Source: RHKX01 sp963826475 (GTDB lineage Bacteria > Actinomycetota > Thermoleophilia > Solirubrobacterales > 70-9). Taken from it: a stretch of 64,000 nt of DNA. Positions 60,941 through 64,000 of this stretch are shown piece by piece. Position 1 is the first letter of the stretch, and every line of letters starts with the position of its first letter. The notes below the pieces were generated by a model. It saw only the letters and a program-made list of their open reading frames with translations. It was not told the DNA's origin and made no database searches. The DNA lies in assembly GCA_963826475.1 (NCBI GenBank), contig CAWGXC010000004.1:83728-147727 (forward strand), written 5' to 3'. Position numbers and translations under genes: made by a program.

Positions 60941-61105
60941 ATGGCCCGTGGAGACGTACGAATCGCTGTGACCCTCGCTTGCGAGGAATGCAAGCGACGC
61001 AATTACCAGACCAACAAGTCGCGGCGAAACTCGCCCGACCGGATCGAGATGGCCAAGTACTGCCGCTGGTGCAAGCACCACACGCCGCACAAGGAAACCC
61101 GCTGA
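60941..61105 (+). CDS. rpmG: 50S ribosomal protein L33
   Basis: 54 residues (MARGDVRIAVTLACEECKRR start, CRWCKHH near the end). The four cysteines in CEEC and CRWC form the zinc ribbon of the C+ type of L33. It lies 6 bases before secE, the usual bacterial order. The 180 bases upstream hold no gene and probably contain the operon promoter; TATTCT near 60790 is a possible -10, but no clear -35 is seen. Confidence 0.95.
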   Translation: MARGDVRIAVTLACEECKRRNYQTNKSRRNSPDRIEMAKYCRWCKHHTPHKETR

Positions 61106-61111
61106 TCACCG

Positions 61112-61633
61112 ATGGCGAAGAGCAGAGCACAGCGCAAGGCCGAACAGCGCCGCAAGCGCGAGTCGGGGACGGGCAACGGCCTGACCGACAGCGAGGCGCA
61201 GCACGACACCCAGGTTCCCGAGTCGGGGGAGGTCGCCGAGGCCGAGGCGGCCATGGAGGCCGGTGCAGCCGAGGCCTCGCAGATTTCGCAGGACGCTCCG
61301 GCGCCATCGCGAGCGGACGTCGGACGCCCGGGGGAGACCGCCGCCGAGCGGACCTCTCGCCGCGAGCGACGCCGCGAGGAGAAGGAAGCCGCCGAGCGGG
61401 CCAAGGCCCAGCTCGATCGCCGCGCCCCCAAGGCGCCGACCGCGGAGCGCAAGCGCGGTCCCGTCACCTCGTTCTTCATCTCCGTATCCAAGGAGCTCCA
61501 GAAGGTGCAGTGGCCGGACCGCGATACGCTGGTCCAGGCCTCCGCAGTGACGCTTCTCTTCGTCGCCGTCGCAGCCGCCTACCTCGGGGCCTTGGACGCA
61601 GTCTTCAGCCGCGTCGTCGACCTGATCATCTGA
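61112..61633 (+). CDS. secE: Preprotein translocase subunit SecE
   Basis: 173 residues. The C-terminal 60 residues are SecE: the amphipathic FISVSKELQKVQWPDRDTL and one membrane helix (ASAVTLLFVAVAAAYLGAL). The preceding 110 residues are a charged, Ala/Glu/Arg-rich extension, as in many actinomycetes. SecE clamps SecY in the membrane translocase. It lies between rpmG and nusG. Confidence 0.93.
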   Translation: MAKSRAQRKAEQRRKRESGTGNGLTDSEAQHDTQVPESGEVAEAEAAMEAGAAEASQISQDAPAPSRADVGRPGETAAERTSRRERRREEKEAAERAKAQLDRRAPKAPTAERKRGPVTSFFISVSKELQKVQWPDRDTLVQASAVTLLFVAVAAAYLGALDAVFSRVVDLII

Positions 61634-61683
61634 TCATGGCCCGGTCCCGCCCAAATTTCGCAAGCAGACAGGAAGCCCTTTAA

Positions 61684-62247
61684 ATGTTTCGTTGGTACGT
61701 GATCAACAGCTACTCGGGTCACGAGAACAAGGTCAAGCACAACCTCGAGCACCGGGTCCAGTCCATGGGGCAGGGCCGGCGGGTGCGCCAGGTCGTCGTG
61801 CCGACCGAGCAGGTCCAGGAGATCAAGGACGGCCGCAAGGTCTCAGTTGAGAAGCGGACCATGCCCGGCTACGTCCTCGTGCAGATGGAGATGACCGACG
61901 ACTCCTGGGGCCTGGTCAAGAACACGCCAGGCGTCACCGGCTTCGTCGGCTCGCGCAACAAGCCGCTGCCGCTCTCCCAGAGCGAGGTCGACAACCTGCT
62001 TCACACCGAGGCCCCCGGCCAGGCCGCCGCCGGCACCTCGGGATCCGGCGGAGGCGCCGCTCGCGAGAAGCCGCGCGCCCAGTACGAGATCGGCGAGACC
62101 GTCAAGGTCATCGCCGGCCCGCTCTCGGACTTCTCCGGCGAGATCGCCGAGATCAACGACGACGCCGCAAAGCTCAAGGTCCTCGTCTCGATCTTCGGCC
62201 GGGAGACCCCGGTCGAGGTCGGCTACGACCAGGTCAAGAAGGTCTAG
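61684..62247 (+). CDS. nusG: Transcription termination/antitermination protein NusG
   Basis: 187 residues. The NGN domain starts RWYVINSYSGHENKVKHNLE with PGYVLVQMEM and VTGFVG. The KOW domain follows a Gly/Ala/Ser linker with GETVKVIAGPLSDFSGEIAE and EVGYDQVKKV. It binds RNA polymerase and links it to Rho or the ribosome. Length and gene order are normal. Confidence 0.97.
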   Translation: MFRWYVINSYSGHENKVKHNLEHRVQSMGQGRRVRQVVVPTEQVQEIKDGRKVSVEKRTMPGYVLVQMEMTDDSWGLVKNTPGVTGFVGSRNKPLPLSQSEVDNLLHTEAPGQAAAGTSGSGGGAAREKPRAQYEIGETVKVIAGPLSDFSGEIAEINDDAAKLKVLVSIFGRETPVEVGYDQVKKV

Positions 62248-62257
62248 GAGGCCCGCG

Positions 62258-62689
62258 ATGGCAAAGAAGGTCCTCACGCTCATCAAGCTGCAGATCCCCG
62301 CGGGAGCCGCCAACCCGGCGCCGCCGGTCGGTCCTGCGCTCGGTCAGCACGGCGTCAACATCATGGACTTCTGCAAGGCGTTCAACGCCCAGACCCAGCA
62401 GGACTCCGGCACGATCATCCCGGTCGAGATCACGGTCTTCGAGGACCGCAGCTTCACCTTCATCACCAAGACGCCGCCCGCGGCCGTCCTGATCAAGGAG
62501 AAGCTCGGAATTCAGAAGGGCTCGGGCGAGCCGCACTCCAACAAGGTCGGCAAGATCACCGTCGCGCAGATCCGCGAGATCGCCGAGCTGAAGATGCCCG
62601 ACCTCAACGCCAACGACCTCGACGCCGCCTCCAGGATCATCGCCGGCACCGCCCGCTCGATGGGCGTCGACGTGGAAGGGAAGCTCTAG
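62258..62689 (+). CDS. rplK: 50S ribosomal protein L11
   Basis: 143 residues. The N-terminal IKLQIPAGAANPAPPVGPAL and GVNIMDFCKAFN are highly conserved; the C-terminal rRNA-binding domain ends with ARSMGVDVEGKL. L11 forms the GTPase-associated centre with 23S rRNA. It is 2 bases from rplA. Confidence 0.98.
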   Translation: MAKKVLTLIKLQIPAGAANPAPPVGPALGQHGVNIMDFCKAFNAQTQQDSGTIIPVEITVFEDRSFTFITKTPPAAVLIKEKLGIQKGSGEPHSNKVGKITVAQIREIAELKMPDLNANDLDAASRIIAGTARSMGVDVEGKL

Positions 62690-62691
62690 TC

Positions 62692-63492
62692 ATGGCCGGT
62701 AAGAGAGGCAAGCGGTTCCGCGAGGCCTACGAGAAGATCGACCGCACCCACCACTACGAGCCCGGTGCCGCCGTCGGGCTGCTCAAGGAGACCGCCGGAG
62801 CGCGCTTCGACGAGACCGTTGAGGTCCACATCCGCCTCGGCGTCAACGTCCGCCACGCCGATGAGCAGCTGCGCGGCACCCTCGCCCTGCCCAACGGCAT
62901 CGGCAAGGACGTCAGCGTCGCCGTCTTCGCCGAAGGCGACCGCGCCAAGGAGGCCACCGAGGCCGGCGCCGACTTCGTCGGCTCCGACGACCTCGCCGAG
63001 CGCATCGAGGCCGGCTGGACCGACTTCGACATCGTCATCGCCACGCCCGACCAGATGCCGAAGGTCGGCCGCCTCGGTCGCATCCTCGGCCCGCAGGGCA
63101 AGATGCCGAACCCCAAGGTCGGCACCGTCACCGACGACGTCGCCAAGGCGGTCAGCGAGACCAAGTCCGGCAAGGTCGAGTACCGGACCGACCGCCAGGC
63201 GGTCGTCCACCTCTCGATCGGGAAGATCTCCTTCACCGAGCAGGCGCTGCTCGAGAACTACGCGGCCGTGATCGACGAGATCGTTCGCGCCAAGCCCGCG
63301 GCCTCGAAGGGCCGCTACATGCTCAGCATCACGCTGGCGACGACGATGGGACCGGGCATTCGCGTCGACATCTCCAAGACGCGCGAGGGCGAGATCCTCG
63401 CCGGCGCCGGCCTCGTCGATGAGTCCGACGTCACCGCGTCCGGAGCGCTCGCCGAGGGCGCTGTGGTCGAAGAGGCCGCCGCCACCGCTTAG
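62692..63492 (+). CDS. rplA: 50S ribosomal protein L1
   Basis: 266 residues; a 30-residue Ala/Glu-rich C-terminal extension follows the core. GKRGKRFREAYEKIDR at the start, VHIRLGVNVRHADEQLRGT and GRILGPQGKMPNPKVGTVT are the family motifs. L1 builds the mobile stalk and represses its own operon by binding mRNA. Two small hairpins follow the gene. Confidence 0.98.
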   Translation: MAGKRGKRFREAYEKIDRTHHYEPGAAVGLLKETAGARFDETVEVHIRLGVNVRHADEQLRGTLALPNGIGKDVSVAVFAEGDRAKEATEAGADFVGSDDLAERIEAGWTDFDIVIATPDQMPKVGRLGRILGPQGKMPNPKVGTVTDDVAKAVSETKSGKVEYRTDRQAVVHLSIGKISFTEQALLENYAAVIDEIVRAKPAASKGRYMLSITLATTMGPGIRVDISKTREGEILAGAGLVDESDVTASGALAEGAVVEEAAATA

Positions 63493-63523
63493 CCGCTCCT
63501 AAGCAGCGCGCTCGAAAAAGAGC
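63487..63523 (+). terminator. Two small hairpins after rplA
   Basis: GCTTAG/CTAAGC (63487-63504, including the rplA stop) and GCTC-GAAAAA-GAGC (63510-63523) lie in the 43-base gap before the next gene. They could partly terminate or process the ribosomal message. Confidence 0.35.
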
Positions 63524-63535
63524 AATGCTTGCCGG

Positions 63536-63991
63536 GTGATCGAAGTCCCTGACCCATCTGAGCCGAGTGCGCCCGGCGCGCTGTGGTCCGAACTGGACCG
63601 ACGTCCCCGGATCGGCTTCTTCAGCCTGAGGCGCTCGCAGGTACCCGCTAAGCCCGGCGTCTACGCGGTCTACCGACAGGGAGCCCGAGTCTACGTCGGC
63701 CGGGCCTGCGGGAAACATGGGCTGCAGGGGCGCATCGCCACCGACAACAGCAACGCGGTGGGGATGCACGGGTCCGTCCTTCGGCGCAACGTCGCCCAGT
63801 ATCTCGACATCGCTTCAGCCGACGACATCTACACGATGAACAAGCTCGTTTCGCAGGAGGAGGCGCGGCGTGTCCACGAGTGGGTCCAGGCGTGCGAGGT
63901 CACCTGGATAGTTCACTACCTCAGGCCACAGGCCCGACGGATGGAGGATCAGCTCAGGGCCGAGTACACGCCCCCGCTCGCGCGGATCTAG
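63536..63991 (+). CDS. GIY-YIG-like nuclease-domain protein
   Basis: 151 residues from GTG 63536. PGVYAVYRQGARVYVGRACG matches the GIY-YIG core (GVY followed by YVG at the right spacing), then LQGRI carries an Arg at the expected catalytic position. The remainder is unlike UvrC or the standard homing endonucleases; the C-terminal EDQLRAEYTPPLARI resembles small prokaryotic GIY-YIG proteins, which end with a similar ALE/LNPPLN motif. It occupies the place where rplJ is normally found. Confidence 0.6.
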   Translation: MIEVPDPSEPSAPGALWSELDRRPRIGFFSLRRSQVPAKPGVYAVYRQGARVYVGRACGKHGLQGRIATDNSNAVGMHGSVLRRNVAQYLDIASADDIYTMNKLVSQEEARRVHEWVQACEVTWIVHYLRPQARRMEDQLRAEYTPPLARI

Positions 63992-64000
63992 AGGCGGCTC

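Noticed and set aside
1..64000. CRISPR array, rRNA genes, prophage block
   Set aside because: No regularly spaced repeats, no rRNA sequence and no phage structural gene cluster were found on reading both strands.

Overview
The window is GC-rich chromosomal DNA, judged by eye at about two thirds G+C, with dense, often overlapping genes and frequent GTG/TTG starts. The protein families present (UdgB-type uracil-DNA glycosylase, an actinobacterial-style primary sigma factor, a ROK-controlled xylose-type ABC transporter, the rpmG-secE-nusG-rplK-rplA order) point to an actinomycete. A deep-branching Thermoleophilia/Solirubrobacterales-like lineage is my best guess, but that placement is inference.

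Region 1 (1-21.6 kb) is mostly housekeeping and accessory metabolism. It holds the tail of an ArsR-type regulator coupled to an MMPL exporter, DUF1232 and TatA-like membrane proteins, a 2-hydroxyacid dehydrogenase, a glycosyltransferase, Lon protease divergent from a MarR regulator, a GT2/DUF2304 pair, UdgB, an EAL protein with a substituted catalytic residue, and PgsA. Next comes a ROK repressor divergent from a xylose-type ABC transporter (xylF intact, xylG and xylH both frameshifted). A secreted penicillin-acylase-type Ntn hydrolase, FolE2 and a sigma-70 factor close the region.

Region 2 (21.6-22.5 kb) is small but unusual. A minus-strand reading frame encodes a PD-(D/E)XK endonuclease-like domain, runs without a stop through a tRNA-Tyr gene on the same strand, and ends in an AbrB-like domain. 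Its start codon lies five bases from a perfect match to the Gram-positive/actinobacterial LexA (SOS) box. A tRNA-Thr gene follows on the other strand.

Region 3 (22.5-60.8 kb) is one long cell-surface polysaccharide locus. The first half (22.5-37.7 kb) has a WbpB/D/E-like set (dehydrogenase, acetyltransferase, aminotransferase), a polyprenyl-phosphate sugar transferase, glycosyltransferases, a MurJ/Wzx-type flippase, a Wzy/WaaL-type protein, a Wzz-like co-polymerase and a second, frameshifted Wzy/WaaL-type gene. The second half (37.7-60.8 kb) has two paralogous secreted clan GH-A-like glycosidases, asparagine synthase, sugar epimerases, a WecA/MraY-type initiating transferase, two more polymerase/ligase proteins (one carrying a C-terminal carbohydrate-binding-like domain), an acyltransferase, a second Wzx and a UDP-sugar 6-dehydrogenase. 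A 1012-bp segment carrying an epimerase gene occurs twice as an apparently identical direct repeat, 7.06 kb apart.

Region 4 (60.9-64.0 kb) is the start of the ribosomal/transcription operon: rpmG, secE, nusG, rplK, rplA, then a GIY-YIG-like gene where rplJ would normally be expected. At least seven apparent frameshifts fall in four genes (xylG, xylH, an alpha/alpha-toroid-like gene, one wzy-like gene). Sequencing error and true decay cannot be told apart from the sequence alone. No CRISPR array, transposase, integrase or rRNA was seen, and no gene-free stretch exceeds 300 bases.
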